DNA of 47,694 nt from a virus: the IMG/VR virus record IMGVR_UViG_3300046660_000780, positions 1 to 47,694 of that record, one strand, 5' to 3'. Below the pieces are notes generated by a model. It made no database searches. It saw nothing but the letters and a program-made list of their open reading frames with translations, and was not told the origin of the DNA. The position numbers and the translations under genes are program-made. Shown here piece after piece: positions 28,016 to 35,862 of the stretch. Every line of letters starts with the position of its first letter. Within the stretch, counting starts at the first letter, position 1.

Positions 28016-28327
28016 ATGGCCTGGTCTGAGCACCTCGGCGCGATGAACGCCGCCGTTTTTCCCGAGGTCGGCGATCAGGGCTTCTGGACGCCGGGTCCGA
28101 GCACGCCCGTGTGGATCGTGCTGATCGAGCCAGAAATCATCCTTGGCGTTGGCCAAGGCGGCGTGATCGCCTCGCAGCGGATCCTCGAGGTCCAGTGCTG
28201 CGAGATCCCCGAGCCGCGCGAGCGCGACCAGGTGGCGATCGGAACCCGCCGCTTCGTCCTGATCGCCGAACCGACCAAGTCCGACGACGGCTCGTGCTGG
28301 CGGTGCGAGGCGCGCGAACAGGCGTGA
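28016..28327 (+). CDS. Head-tail joining protein, FII-like
   Basis: 103 residues (lambda FII 117). The pattern PVWIVLIEPEIILGVGQG ... QVAIGTRRFVLIAEPTKSDDGSCWRCEA matches the FII fold: a beta core followed by a conserved DDGGSCxxW-type end. Lies directly after the capsid gene as in lambda. It forms the head side of the tail attachment ring. The stop overlaps the start of the next gene (GTGA). Confidence 0.8.
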   Translation: MAWSEHLGAMNAAVFPEVGDQGFWTPGPSTPVWIVLIEPEIILGVGQGGVIASQRILEVQCCEIPEPRERDQVAIGTRRFVLIAEPTKSDDGSCWRCEAREQA

Positions 28328-29064
28328 CCTACCGGCCCAACGCGCGCATGGGCGACGTCGTCGACCTGATGTCGGGGACGGAAGCCGACCTGGCCGAAGT
28401 GATCACCCTGGCGATGCAGGAGACCGGCGAGGACTTCAAACAGAGCTGGCGCCAGGCGGTCCGCGACGCCGGCCTCGGCAATCGCCTGCCCAATACGGTG
28501 CGCTCCAGGTTCTTCCCGGACAAGGGTCAGCCGAGCCTGGATCCCGCCTCCTACGTCTACACCCTGTCGACCAAGATCATGGACGCGATGACGCGGCCCC
28601 AGGTCATCCGCGCCAAGAACAAGCGCTGGCTGGCCTGGGCGACGCCGGCGGCGGGACCCAAGCGGATCAAGCCGGCCGACTGGGAACGGCGCAACGGAAT
28701 CCCTCTGCGGTTCGTGCCGCTGCGAGGCGGCCAGTCGGCGCTGCTGGTGGCCGACAACGCGCGTTTGTCGGCCTCGGGCTTGGCCCGGCGCAACATCGGA
28801 TCCAGCCGCAAGGGCGGCACGTACACCCGCCTGGCGGGGCGAGCGACGATCGTGATCTTCACGCTGCACCGCACGACCAAGACCAAGCAGCGCTTCGACC
28901 TGCAGCTGCTGGCCGACAACGCCGCCGCCGGTATCGACGGCCGCATCGCCAAGCACTGGCTGCGGATGCCCGATCGGAACGCGCCGATGATGATGGACGA
29001 CAACGGCCGCGCCCTGGCGCCTTTTCGCCGGTATTCCGGCCCGCCCGTGAGGTTTGGATCATGA
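28324..29064 (+). CDS. Minor tail/head-completion protein in the Z position
   Basis: 246 residues from GTG 28324 (GTGA overlap); ATG 28348 would shorten it by 8. Features: EDFKQSWRQAVRDAGLGNRLPNTVRSRFFP, then AMTRPQVIRAKNKRWLAWATP and GIPLRFVPLRGGQSALLVADNAR, near-basic overall. I recognise the pattern as the DUF6441-type family found at this locus in alphaproteobacterial phages, but I am working from memory. In lambda the gene here is Z, needed for tail function. Confidence 0.75.
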   Translation: MTYRPNARMGDVVDLMSGTEADLAEVITLAMQETGEDFKQSWRQAVRDAGLGNRLPNTVRSRFFPDKGQPSLDPASYVYTLSTKIMDAMTRPQVIRAKNKRWLAWATPAAGPKRIKPADWERRNGIPLRFVPLRGGQSALLVADNARLSASGLARRNIGSSRKGGTYTRLAGRATIVIFTLHRTTKTKQRFDLQLLADNAAAGIDGRIAKHWLRMPDRNAPMMMDDNGRALAPFRRYSGPPVRFGS

Positions 29065-29492
29065 GCAAGCGCGAGGCCGTGGCCCAGGCCCTGCTGGCCC
29101 TGGTGGAGCGGGCGAACATCTTCGCCGACGTCCATCGCAATCGAGACCGCCCGACCCGGATCCCGCCTGGCGGTCAAGCGATCCTGCGTGACGGCGACCC
29201 GGGCGAGCCCAGCGTCGACCTGGGCGTCCTGTCGTACAACTACACCCATCGCTTTCCCCTCGAGGTCGCGGTCAGCGTCGACGACCCCGAGGACCGGTCG
29301 CTGCGGCTCGACAACTACCTGATGGCCCTGGGTCAGACGGTCGCGGCCGATCGCACCTTGGGCGGCCTCTGCGAATGGCTGGATATCGAGGCTCCGGCGA
29401 TCGACGACGCCCAGGACGCCGGCAGCGGCCCGGTCTGCTGGGCCGACCTGGCTCTGGTCGCCGAATACGCGTCCCCCACCCCCCTGACCTGA
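29061..29492 (+). CDS. Tail terminator protein, gpU-like
   Basis: 143 residues (lambda gpU 131). Pattern VAQALLALVERANIF at the start, then FPLEVAVSVDDPEDRSLRLDNYLMALGQTVAADRTLGGLCEWLDIEAPAID, which follows the tail-terminator arrangement of a helix followed by beta strands with the invariant ADLALVAEY near the end. It caps the tail tube and sets its length with the tape measure. ATGA coupling with the upstream gene; 34 bases before the tube gene. Confidence 0.8.
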   Translation: MSKREAVAQALLALVERANIFADVHRNRDRPTRIPPGGQAILRDGDPGEPSVDLGVLSYNYTHRFPLEVAVSVDDPEDRSLRLDNYLMALGQTVAADRTLGGLCEWLDIEAPAIDDAQDAGSGPVCWADLALVAEYASPTPLT

Positions 29493-29526
29493 TCCCGGCG
29501 TCGCCGGTCAACCACGGAGAACACAC

Positions 29527-30798
29527 ATGTCTCGCGCCCGCGGTGCGAACGCCCAGATGGCGCTCGCCTACGCCTCCTCGTATGGGGCTGTTCCGGTTTC
29601 CGGCTATCACAAGATGGCCTTCGTCAACGAAGATCTCGGCGACGAGCAGTCGCTGGAGCCCAGCAACATCCTCGGCTTTGGTCGCGCGCCGCTGGCGCCG
29701 GACCAAGGGCCGATCGACAATCGCGGATCGCTGGTCGTGCCGGTGGACCAACGACTGATCGGCGTTTGGTTGAAACTGATCATGGGCCCTCCGACCACCA
29801 CGCAGGGAGTGGCCGCGGCCGGCTCGATCGCCTTTCCGGTCGCGCCCGCCGCCAACGACACGTTCACGATCGGCGGCGTGGCCTTCACCTTCAAGGCCGC
29901 GCTCAGCGGGGCCAACCAGGTGCTGCTCGGCGCGACCCCGGCCGACAGCATCCGCAACGCGGTGCGCACCCTGAACGCCCTGACGGCCGGGGCCGCGAGC
30001 GCCGCGCGCTACAGCACCGACAAGACCGCCGGCGCGATCAACATCCTCCACAAGACGATCGGCACGGCCGGCAACGCCCTGACACTGGCGGCCTCGGTCG
30101 GCACGCCGTCGGGCGGCACCCTGGCCGGCGGCTCGGCCAGCGGACCCTACTACAATCACGTGTTCACGGCCGGTGGTCTGAGCCTGCTGGACGCGGCGAT
30201 CGAGGTCGGGCTGCCCGACGTGCCCACCTTCGCGATGAACTACGGCGTGACCATCGACGGGATCACCATTCCCATCAGCCGCTCGGCCAAGCTGGACGCG
30301 ACCCTGAACTACATCGCCCAGGGCGAACTGCCCCGCACCACCACGACGGCGGCCGGCACGCCGGCGGCGCTGGCGCTGGACCGGTTCAGCCAGTTCTCCG
30401 GCCAGGTCCTGGATCGGGGCGTGCCGCTGGGCGGCCTGGTCGGCGGCCAGTTCGTGTTCAGCAACGGGTCCGATCCGGTCGAGAACACCGGCGCCCGTAT
30501 CGAGGGCGTCGACGCCGGCGACATGTCGATGACGCCGCAATATGTGATCCGCTTCGATGGGCCGGCCATGCTGGACCTGGCCAACGCCGGCACCCCGCTG
30601 GAAATGCTCTGGGCCTGGGACGCCGGGGCGGGCAAGAGCCTGACCTTCCGCCAGGCCGCCGTGCGCCTGCCCAAGGTCAAGGTCCCGGTCACGGGCCCCA
30701 AGGGGCTCCAGGTGACCTATCCGGCGATCGCCCACCAGGACACCGCCGGCGCGTTCTTGACCGCCACCCTGGTCAACGACGTCCCCAACTACGACTGA
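29527..30798 (+). CDS. Major tail tube protein with inserted beta domain
   Basis: 423 residues. N-terminal and C-terminal parts (MALAYASSYGAVPVSGYHKMAF ... VDQRLIGVWLKLIMGPP; ARIEGVDAGDMSMTPQYVIRFDGPAMLDLA) form the tube domain, as in the lambda V-like family. Between them (about 95-205) lies a glycine- and threonine-rich domain (DTFTIGGVAFTFKAALSG ... SIRNAVRTLNALTAG ... NILHKTIGTAGNALTLAAS) of a type that recurs in phage structural proteins, probably surface-exposed. AACCACGGAGAAC upstream gives GGAG at 9 bases. Confidence 0.88.
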   Translation: MSRARGANAQMALAYASSYGAVPVSGYHKMAFVNEDLGDEQSLEPSNILGFGRAPLAPDQGPIDNRGSLVVPVDQRLIGVWLKLIMGPPTTTQGVAAAGSIAFPVAPAANDTFTIGGVAFTFKAALSGANQVLLGATPADSIRNAVRTLNALTAGAASAARYSTDKTAGAINILHKTIGTAGNALTLAASVGTPSGGTLAGGSASGPYYNHVFTAGGLSLLDAAIEVGLPDVPTFAMNYGVTIDGITIPISRSAKLDATLNYIAQGELPRTTTTAAGTPAALALDRFSQFSGQVLDRGVPLGGLVGGQFVFSNGSDPVENTGARIEGVDAGDMSMTPQYVIRFDGPAMLDLANAGTPLEMLWAWDAGAGKSLTFRQAAVRLPKVKVPVTGPKGLQVTYPAIAHQDTAGAFLTATLVNDVPNYD

Positions 30799-30833
30799 TC
30801 CAAGCTCCCTCGCGGCCGTGAAGCCCTTCCCTC

Positions 30834-30860
30834 ACCCATGCGAGCGCCGCTCGCATGGGT
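30834..30860. repeat. Dispersed palindrome copy 8 (intergenic, longest)
   Basis: 13-base perfect arms around one central base (core 30839-30855, flanked by ACCCA and TGGGT). Sits between the tail tube and G genes. Confidence 0.9.
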
Positions 30861-30883
30861 ATTCCTCGTTCTGGACCCGTCCC

Positions 30884-31270
30884 ATGAAACTGAAGACCCT
30901 GGGCGCCCGCGCGCCCATCGAGATCTCGCTGCCCGCCGGCGCGACCCTGACCCTCCGTCCCTGGGCTTCGGGCGCCCTGGTCGCGGCCCGCGCCGCGTTC
31001 TCCGAAGTCCTGGCCGCCGGGGGATCGCGCGCCGACGCCGACGTCGCCTTCACCGCCGCGGCCGCCGCTTGGGGCGCGACGGGCTGGAGCGGCGTCTATG
31101 AAGACGTCGAAGCCGATCCCGACGCCAAGGATCCGCCGACGCCCGTCGCGCTGGAGATGACACCCGATCTCGTGATGCTGCTGGTGACCACCGAGTCGGG
31201 CGTCTTCACCGAGGTCGACGCCCGCTATGTGATCCCGGGTCTGCAGCGGGAAGCGGAAAAAAACGGATAA
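30884..31270 (+). CDS. Tail assembly chaperone G-like protein
   Basis: 128 residues, MKLKTLGARAPIEISLPAGATLTLRPWASGALVAARAAFSEVLAAGG... Helical and slightly acidic, ending REAEKNG with TAA. The last codons lie on the slippery sequence A_AAA_AAC (31258-31264), so a fraction of ribosomes should shift to give the G-T fusion. It binds the tape measure during tail assembly, as lambda G does. ATG 30884 has a weak ribosome-binding site; a GTG start at 30818 would run across the palindrome hairpin and is less likely. Confidence 0.85.
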   Translation: MKLKTLGARAPIEISLPAGATLTLRPWASGALVAARAAFSEVLAAGGSRADADVAFTAAAAAWGATGWSGVYEDVEADPDAKDPPTPVALEMTPDLVMLLVTTESGVFTEVDARYVIPGLQREAEKNG

Positions 31271-31605
31271 GCGCCCTCGCCCTCTGGCGTTATGCCGGCG
31301 GGGGCGCTGATGGAACGCCGGCCGAACCTTGGGGCGGCGTCAACTACTGCGCGGCGTGCGACACGCCGTGCGACGACTGTCCGATGCGGGCCAACGCCCC
31401 CGAGACCGGTGAGGGCGACGCGGTCTGGCGGCTGGTCCTGACCTGCGAGCGCCAGCTGCGGATGGGCATGAACGGCCCCTACGCCCTGGATGTCGCCGCC
31501 CTGCTGATGGTCGCGGCCGCCTTGGACGTCGACCCGACCTTGCTGCTCGAAATCCTTCCCACTGTCGAAACCGCGATCCTGTTCGCCTGGAGCAAATCCG
31601 AATGA
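30884..31605 (+). CDS. G-T fusion by programmed -1 frameshift
   Basis: About 240 residues. At 31258-31264 the reading frame GAA AAA AAC offers the heptamer A_AAA_AAC, a classical -1 slippery site. The -1 frame is open from here to TGA at 31603-31605 with no stop and continues KKRISALALWRYAGGGADG. The T part has a Cys cluster CAACDTPCDDC, a leucine-rich helix (DVAALLMVAAALDVDPTLLLEIL) and ends AWSKSE. In lambda gpG-T is made by the same mechanism at the same locus. The downstream reading alone, from ATG 31384, would give 73 residues without the Cys cluster. Confidence 0.85.
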
Positions 31606-32690
31606 CCACGCGCAACATCGGCTTCCGCTTCAAGGGCGAGGGCAAGGAAGAAATCCGCCGCGACTTCGCCGAGATCGGCCAGTCCGGCAAGGCGGCCGGT
31701 GCGGACGTCGCCGGCGCATTCGACGGCGCGGCCAAGGCCACCGAGCGTCTGAGCGGCTACACCGACGCCCAGATGGAGCGGTTCCGGAAGATGGCGCAGC
31801 AGGCGCGCCAGTTCCAAACCGAACAGGAGCGAATGGCCGCGTCGCAGGCCAAATTCAATTCGGTGCTCGGCGTCGGCGGCGGCACGGGTCTGAAGGCGGG
31901 CGACTTCCTCGGCGCTGACGAGCTGCCGGGCAAGAACGGCATGACCCGTCAGCAACGTGCGGGCCTGATCAATCTGGGCCGGCAGGGCGGCGACTTGGTT
32001 ACGGGAGCCTTCAGCGGCCAGAGTGTCGGGATGATGGCGGCCCAGCAGGGTCCGCAAATCTTCGACGCTTTGGCGACGAGCGGTTTCAAGGCCTCGGCCA
32101 GCATGATCGCGGTCGGCGCGGGCGTGACGGCCGTTGTCGTCGCGCTCGGCGCCGCCGTCGCCGCCCAGGCGGCATATGACGCGTCGACGCTCAAGCTCGA
32201 GGTATCGGCTCGAGGCCTCGGCGCTGCGTCCGGTCAGACCGCCGAGCAGCTCGAAGCCCAGGCCCGGGCTGGGGCCGAGGCCGGCGACGTTTCCGTCCGT
32301 TCGGCGCGCGACATGGCGGCTGCCTACGCCAACACCGGCCGGATCGGTGGTGGTGTCCTGGCTGATCTGATCGGCCTGACGCAGCGCTACGCCCTGACGA
32401 CGGGCCAGGACGCCGCCGGCGCGACCAAGGAACTGGGCGCGGCCTTCGCCGATCCCGTCAAGGGCGCGGGGGATCTAAACGAAAAGCTGCATTTTCTGGA
32501 CGCCGCCGAGCAGCGCCATATCGAGAATCTGGCCCGATCGGGTCACGAGGCCGAGGCCCAGGCGCTCCTGGTCGATAAGCTGCAGGCGTCGCTGCTTGAC
32601 GCCTCGGACGCGACGACCGGGTGGCTCACGCCTTTGACGGCCTGGGCAAGGCGGCGTCGGATGCTTTCGACAACGTCGGCCGGGCCGTAG
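31602..32690 (+). CDS. Tape measure protein, N-terminal part (frame broken)
   Basis: 362 residues, MTTRNIGFRFKGEGKEEIRRDFAEIGQSGKAAGADVAGAF..., the typical start of a phage tape measure protein: long helix, then a hydrophobic segment (ASMIAVGAGVTAVVVALGAAVAAQAAYDAS). It ends prematurely with TTSAGP and TAG at 32688-32690 because the frame changes near 32618-32626. The true continuation (AHAFDGLGKAASDAF...) is in the -1 frame. It determines tail length when intact. Start ATG overlaps the end of the T frame (ATGA). Confidence 0.85.
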   Translation: MTTRNIGFRFKGEGKEEIRRDFAEIGQSGKAAGADVAGAFDGAAKATERLSGYTDAQMERFRKMAQQARQFQTEQERMAASQAKFNSVLGVGGGTGLKAGDFLGADELPGKNGMTRQQRAGLINLGRQGGDLVTGAFSGQSVGMMAAQQGPQIFDALATSGFKASASMIAVGAGVTAVVVALGAAVAAQAAYDASTLKLEVSARGLGAASGQTAEQLEAQARAGAEAGDVSVRSARDMAAAYANTGRIGGGVLADLIGLTQRYALTTGQDAAGATKELGAAFADPVKGAGDLNEKLHFLDAAEQRHIENLARSGHEAEAQALLVDKLQASLLDASDATTGWLTPLTAWARRRRMLSTTSAGP

Positions 32691-34141
32691 ACCGGATGAT
32701 CACCGGCGGAACCTCCGCCGAGCGCGTGTCTACGGCGCGAGCTGCCCTAGCCAGCCTGCAGGGCCAGGGCGACGGCCCGATCATCCAGGAGATGAGGGCG
32801 GCCAACCAGAAGATCATCGACGACGAGTACCGAAAGTACGTCGCGCAGATGGACGACCTTCGCGCGAAGGGGTTGAGCCAGCGGAGCACCGATCGGCAAG
32901 CACTTATCGACAAGTTCAACCCGAAGGACGCAAAGCTCGCCGAGCTGAAGGCCGACCGCGAAAAGCTGCGCGGGCTGGGCGTGAACGATGCGAGCAGCAA
33001 GGCCGCGCTAAAGGAGCTCGACGATCAGATCGCTGCGCTGGGCGCCGGCTACAAGACCGCCGCCCAGCAGGCCGCTGCCCTGGCCCGTGCGTCACGCCAT
33101 GCCGCCTCCGAAGCCGCCAAGGACGCCCGCGACCAGGCGAAGGGCGTGCGCGAACAGGCCGAGGCAGATCGCAAGGTGCAGGACCTGAAAACCCAGAGCC
33201 TGCGCGGCGAGCTCGAGATCGCCAAGGCTCTGAACGACCCTTCGGCGATCGACTACGCCGAGCGGCAACTGCGACTGCAGGAGCTGACCGTTCAAGCGGC
33301 CCGAGACGGCTTGCCGCTAGCGGTTGCCTGGCAGCAGGCCCAGATCCAAGTGTCGCGCGAGATGGAGGCGGAGTTCGCCGGGCTGAAGAGGTCGTTCAGC
33401 GACGCTCAGCTGGCCAAGGATCAGTTCCTGACCTCGTCCCAGCGCCTCAGCCTGGCCGAGCCCGGCAAGGACTTCATCCCCTACAGCGCCAAGACCGCGT
33501 TCCTCGAGGACATGCGGGTCAGCACCGGCCAGTCGTTCCACGACGGTCTGGTCGCCGGCTTCACCGGCGGCAACTTCCTGGAGATGTTCGCCGCCCGTCT
33601 GAAATACACCGCGGCGAACGCCGTGGCCGACAGCCTGACGGATGCGGCGTTCGGCAAGAAGGACGGCAGCAGCAGCGGCTTCTTCTCGAAGATCGCCTCG
33701 TTCGGCGCTTCGCTTTTGAGCGGGGGCGGAAACGGCAACGGCGACGCCCTGGCTTCCGCGGCCGCCGCTCTGGCCAGCAACGGCGCCAGCCTGGCGGCGG
33801 CCGGCTACGCCGCCGGCACGCAAAGCGCGGTCGAGGGCTACGCCTGGGTGGGCGAGGAAGGCCCCGAACTGCGCAAGCTGCGGGCCGGCGACCAGATCAA
33901 GAGCAACCCCGCGTCCATGGCCATGATCCGCCAGGTCAACGCGCGCGCCGCGGCCTCGGCGGCCGGCAACCTGGTCGTTCACGCCACCTTCGCGCCGGTC
34001 CTGGATGCGCGCGGCGCCGACGCCGCGGGCCTGGCCCGGGTCGAGGCGAAGCTGGACGCCATGCAGGCCGGATTTCGGGAGAACGTCATCGGCGCGGTCA
34101 ATGACGGAATGGCTCGCCGGCAAATCGTCGGGGCGCGCTGA
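32621..34141 (+). CDS. Tape measure protein, C-terminal part
   Basis: 506 residues, reading from a GTG that directly follows the break: AHAFDGLGKAASDAFDNVGRAVDRMITGG..., coiled-coil regions (ALARASRHAASEAAKDARDQAKGVREQAEADRK), and the conserved tape measure end GYAWVGEEGPELRKLRAGDQI followed by AMIRQVNARAAAS. The frame is open back to 32600 with no start and no ribosome-binding site of its own, so it is not a natural independent gene. One G missing from a G-run at 32619-32621 (GGGG to GGG) would rejoin both parts as TTGVAHAFDGL. Together they would be about 846 residues. Confidence 0.85.
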   Translation: MAHAFDGLGKAASDAFDNVGRAVDRMITGGTSAERVSTARAALASLQGQGDGPIIQEMRAANQKIIDDEYRKYVAQMDDLRAKGLSQRSTDRQALIDKFNPKDAKLAELKADREKLRGLGVNDASSKAALKELDDQIAALGAGYKTAAQQAAALARASRHAASEAAKDARDQAKGVREQAEADRKVQDLKTQSLRGELEIAKALNDPSAIDYAERQLRLQELTVQAARDGLPLAVAWQQAQIQVSREMEAEFAGLKRSFSDAQLAKDQFLTSSQRLSLAEPGKDFIPYSAKTAFLEDMRVSTGQSFHDGLVAGFTGGNFLEMFAARLKYTAANAVADSLTDAAFGKKDGSSSGFFSKIASFGASLLSGGGNGNGDALASAAAALASNGASLAAAGYAAGTQSAVEGYAWVGEEGPELRKLRAGDQIKSNPASMAMIRQVNARAAASAAGNLVVHATFAPVLDARGADAAGLARVEAKLDAMQAGFRENVIGAVNDGMARRQIVGAR

Positions 34142-34143
34142 TC

Positions 34144-34821
34144 ATGGCCTTGGTGTTTCCACGGGCCATGCCGACGGCCGGCGTGTCGCAGGAGTACTTC
34201 GAGATCCAGCGGGTCGACTTCCTGTCGCCCGAAACCGGCGGCCGACTGGGCGGGATCACGGCGGGCTTCCCCTTGTGGGAGGCGGAATGGTCGCTGCCCA
34301 CGACCGGCCAGCTGCGTGCGGATGAATGGCGTGCCTGGCTCTCGGCCCAGCGCGGTCCTGGCCGGACCTTCTTCGGATCCGAGCAGCATCGCCCCCTGCC
34401 GCTGGCCTATCCGAACGGCTTCGGCGGCCTGGTGCGGGCCGGCGGCGGGGCCTTCGACGGCACGGCCACCAGCTGGTCGGTGAACGGCACGCGCGACGGG
34501 CTCACCCTGCAGGGCCAGCCCGTTGGCCTGGTCCTGGGCTGGGGCGACTATGTCGGCTTCAAATGGACGACCTCCAGCCAGCCGCGTCGCGCGCTGGTCC
34601 GCGTGGTCGATCCGGGGATCGCCAACGGCTCGGGCGTGATCACCGTCGCCGTCGAACCCCCGTTGCCGCCGGCGTCCGTGGTACCCGGCGGCGCAGTCGC
34701 CACCCTGGACCGGCCGGACTGCCTGATGAAGCTGGTTCCCGGCGAGACCAAGCTGGGCGGCAAGACCCGGCGACAGGCCTTGAGCGGATCGCTCAAGGCC
34801 CTGCAGCAGCTCCTGGCCTGA
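34144..34821 (+). CDS. Minor tail protein in the M position
   Basis: 225 residues, MALVFPRAMPTAGVSQEYFEIQRVDFLSPETGGRLGGITAGFPLWEAEWSL... then WRAWLSAQRGPGRTFFGSEQ, glycine-rich beta segments, and DRPDCLMKLVPGETKLGGKTRRQALSGSLKALQQ at the end. It follows the tape measure as lambda M does, and belongs to the tail-tip complex by position; I do not recall a family name with confidence. Two bases after the tape measure stop. Confidence 0.75.
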   Translation: MALVFPRAMPTAGVSQEYFEIQRVDFLSPETGGRLGGITAGFPLWEAEWSLPTTGQLRADEWRAWLSAQRGPGRTFFGSEQHRPLPLAYPNGFGGLVRAGGGAFDGTATSWSVNGTRDGLTLQGQPVGLVLGWGDYVGFKWTTSSQPRRALVRVVDPGIANGSGVITVAVEPPLPPASVVPGGAVATLDRPDCLMKLVPGETKLGGKTRRQALSGSLKALQQLLA

Positions 34822-34829
34822 GGTTCCCC

Positions 34830-35474
34830 ATGCACGTCTATTCGGAAGCCGCCCAGGCCGCCCTGGACGACGGCACGGCGCTGCGCGTCGGCGCCGTCAA
34901 ACTGGCCCTGACCACCGGGCCGTGGTGCGTCTGGGGCGGCTACGGCGATCTGACCCTGGCCGGCGACACCTATGTCGGGATCGGCGATCGGGGATTGGTG
35001 TCGATGGACGCCGGCCAGCTGGGCGCGGCCGAGCAAGGCGCGACCCTGGCCCTGTCAGGGGTGGATCCCGACGCCCTGGCCCTGGTCAACACCCTGTCGG
35101 TGCGTAGCGCGGCGGCGGTGTTGTGGGAGCTGCTGTTCAATCAGTCCGGGACGACCCTGCTGTCGGCGCGGGTCCGCAGACGGGGTCGGGTCGATCGCCT
35201 GACGCAGGAAGATCTGATCGGCGGATCCTCGAAGATCTCGGCCTCGATCGAGGGCGCTGTGCGCGGCCTGGGCCGGCGCTCGGGCCGCATGCGCACCGAC
35301 GCCGATCAGCGCCTGGTGATCGGCTCGGATGGCGGGTTCAAGGCGGTGTCCTACGCCGGCGAGGTGACGCTGAACTGGGGCGGCAAGCCGCCGCAGCGGG
35401 CGGCCAGCGCCCTGCCCAACGCCCTGGTTTCGGCCTTCTACCAGAACACGAAGTTGTCCGCCTATGTCGACTGA
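34830..35474 (+). CDS. Tail-tip hub protein in the L position
   Basis: 214 residues, MHVYSEAAQAALDDGTALRVGAVKLALTTGPWCVWGGYGDLTLAGDTYVGIGDRGLVSMD... A beta-rich protein with repeated AxxGATLALSGVD-type strands, and the end GAVRGLGRRSGRMRTDADQRLVIGSDGGFKAVSYAGEVTLNWGGK typical of tail-hub proteins of alphaproteobacterial phages. Overlaps the next gene by 11 bases. Exact family uncertain; position supports tail-tip. Confidence 0.75.
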   Translation: MHVYSEAAQAALDDGTALRVGAVKLALTTGPWCVWGGYGDLTLAGDTYVGIGDRGLVSMDAGQLGAAEQGATLALSGVDPDALALVNTLSVRSAAAVLWELLFNQSGTTLLSARVRRRGRVDRLTQEDLIGGSSKISASIEGAVRGLGRRSGRMRTDADQRLVIGSDGGFKAVSYAGEVTLNWGGKPPQRAASALPNALVSAFYQNTKLSAYVD

Positions 35475-35862
35475 TCGTCCGCGCGACTACGACGCCTTCG
35501 TCGCCCTGCTGGACGCGCGGATGCGAGCGCCGTTCGCATGGGGCCGCCGCGCCAACGACTGCGTCAGCTTCGCCGGCGCCGCCGTCCTGGCCCAGACCGG
35601 CGAGGATCTGCTGGCGGACCTCCCCGACTGGACGACCGCCATCGGCGCGACGCGGGCCCTGAAGCGCGTGGGTGGGCTGGTCGCCGCCGTCGACGCTCGC
35701 CTCTCGCCCGTGCCGAACGCCCTGGCCCAGCGCGGCGACGTCGCCTTGATCGACGCTCGCACGCTGATGATCATCGAGGGGCCGACCCTGGTCGGGCCCG
35801 GCGCGAGCGGGCTGGTTCGCCGGCCCCGCGCTGACATGATCCGCGCCTGGAGCGCCGTCTGA
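35464..35862 (+). CDS. NlpC/P60-like tail protein (K position)
   Basis: 132 residues, MSTDRPRDYDAFVALLDARMRAPFAWGRRANDCVSFAGAAVLAQTGEDLLADL... The active-site segment NDCVSFAG has the nucleophilic Cys (about residue 33) of the NlpC/P60-like DUF6950 group; the expected His site is not obvious (no His in the second half), so activity may be lost. In lambda K-type proteins form part of the tail tip and degrade peptidoglycan. A palindrome copy at 35522-35538 encodes MRAPFAW just before the active site. Confidence 0.75.
   Translation: MSTDRPRDYDAFVALLDARMRAPFAWGRRANDCVSFAGAAVLAQTGEDLLADLPDWTTAIGATRALKRVGGLVAAVDARLSPVPNALAQRGDVALIDARTLMIIEGPTLVGPGASGLVRRPRADMIRAWSAV
35522..35538. repeat. Dispersed palindrome copy 9
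   Basis: One mismatch; in the NlpC-like gene, encoding MRAPFAW just before the catalytic Cys segment. Confidence 0.75.

Noticed and set aside
30834-30860. Palindrome copy 8 as an ordinary terminator between tail tube and G
   Set aside because: Same sequence recurs inside many genes and is not followed by a T-run; better treated as a member of the repeat family.
32600-32690. Programmed frameshift in the tape measure
   Set aside because: No slippery heptamer in the overlap; a single missing base in a short G-run is simpler.
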